DNA from: Bacteroidota bacterium
Lineage (GTDB): Bacteria; Bacteroidota; Ignavibacteria; Palsa-1295
DNA: 16,557 nucleotides
Reading direction: 5' to 3'
Assembly: GCA_025363505.1 (NCBI GenBank)
Contig: JANYDV010000234.1
Coordinates: 1-16,557 of the forward strand
Part shown: positions 16,329-16,557 of the stretch, piece after piece
Position numbering within the stretch: the first letter of the stretch is position 1
Layout: each line of letters opens with the position of its first letter
Notes under the pieces: generated by a model
The model's input: only the letters and a program-made list of their open reading frames with translations
Told to the model about the DNA's origin: nothing
Database searches by the model: none
Position numbers and translations under genes: made by a program

Positions 16329-16557
16329 TTATTGTTTTTGATGACACCGGCAAGCACTTGTTCCGGTTGTTGATGGGTCAGCACCCGGTGCGACGAGCCT
16401 TCGATCGGGTTCATAAAAAACGGTGAGCAGTGCATTCCGGATTTGTTTCGAAATGGCGTCATCACCTTTTTCCGGTAAGATCCCTCGGATAACGTAGCTC
16501 CCGCTACGATCGCCGATAAACATCCACCACTGCGAAATTCTCTCCGGAGAATCAGGA
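16329..16557 (-). CDS. C-terminal part of an unidentified protein, 5' part beyond the window
   Basis: Minus-strand frame that enters from the right edge and ends at TAA 16329-16331, with at least 75 codons visible. The sequence is protein-like: a tryptophan pair, then WMFIGDRSGSYVIRGILPE, and a regular alternation suggesting beta strands and a helix (ISKQIRNALLTVFYEPDR). The last 17 residues are low in structure and end in a Cys/His/Lys-rich tail (SACRCHQKQ). I do not recognise the family. It ends 20 bases before queF on the same strand, so it probably belongs to the same operon. The start shown by an internal Met (16521-16523) is not needed, because the frame stays open to the edge. Confidence 0.65.
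   Translation of the reverse strand, partial: PDSPERISQWWMFIGDRSGSYVIRGILPEKGDDAISKQIRNALLTVFYEPDRRLVAPGADPSTTGTSACRCHQKQ

Noticed and set aside
16309..16353. Upstream TTG start for queF
   Set aside because: The added residues are an unlikely Phe/Tyr-rich string and the frame would overlap the preceding gene; the ATG at 16306-16308 matches the family start.

Overview
The window looks like chromosomal sequence from a Gram-negative member of the Bacteroidota/Chlorobiota (FCB) group. Four things point that way: a cargo protein with a type IX secretion (T9SS, Por system) C-terminal sorting domain, an OmpA protein carrying PD40 repeats, a Bacteroidota-type LptD, and one start region with a TAnnTTTG-type promoter and no Shine-Dalgarno sequence. 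Several other genes do have good Shine-Dalgarno sequences, and the housekeeping genes are moderate in GC. This would fit a deep lineage such as Ignavibacteria, Kapabacteria or Chlorobi better than a classical Bacteroides or Flavobacterium, but that placement is inference.

Layout. Positions 1-3629 hold a minus-strand cell-envelope cluster, read right to left: an OmpA/PD40 lipid-free periplasmic anchor protein (1815-3629), an outer-membrane beta-barrel protein (947-1795), and a large secreted protein cut by the left edge (1-851). Positions 3630-4051 are a 422-base divergent intergenic region with a candidate promoter for the rightward gene. Positions 4052-8140 hold the only plus-strand gene, a 1362-residue secreted protein with Asp-box (BNR) propeller repeats, a PKD domain, a LamG-like domain and a T9SS sorting domain. 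A strong bidirectional terminator (8178-8213) separates it from the convergent minus-strand block.

Positions 8230-16557 form a leftward run of genes: a partial unknown gene at the right edge, queF, queD, queC, lptD, tilS and then ftsH. From queF to tilS each gene overlaps the next (4, 4, 8 and 14 bases), so this is almost certainly one operon with coupled translation. ftsH lies 168 bases beyond tilS and may be read from the same transcript or from its own promoter.

Function. QueD, QueC and QueF are three of the four enzymes that take dihydroneopterin triphosphate to preQ1, the precursor of queuosine in tRNA. QueE is not in the window. TilS makes lysidine in the tRNA-Ile anticodon. LptD builds the outer leaflet of the outer membrane, and FtsH is the membrane quality-control protease. 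The window is therefore mostly core metabolism and envelope genes. The accessory-looking parts are the T9SS cargo gene and the left-edge secreted protein. I found no CRISPR array, transposase, integrase, tRNA, rRNA, toxin-antitoxin or recognisable defence system.
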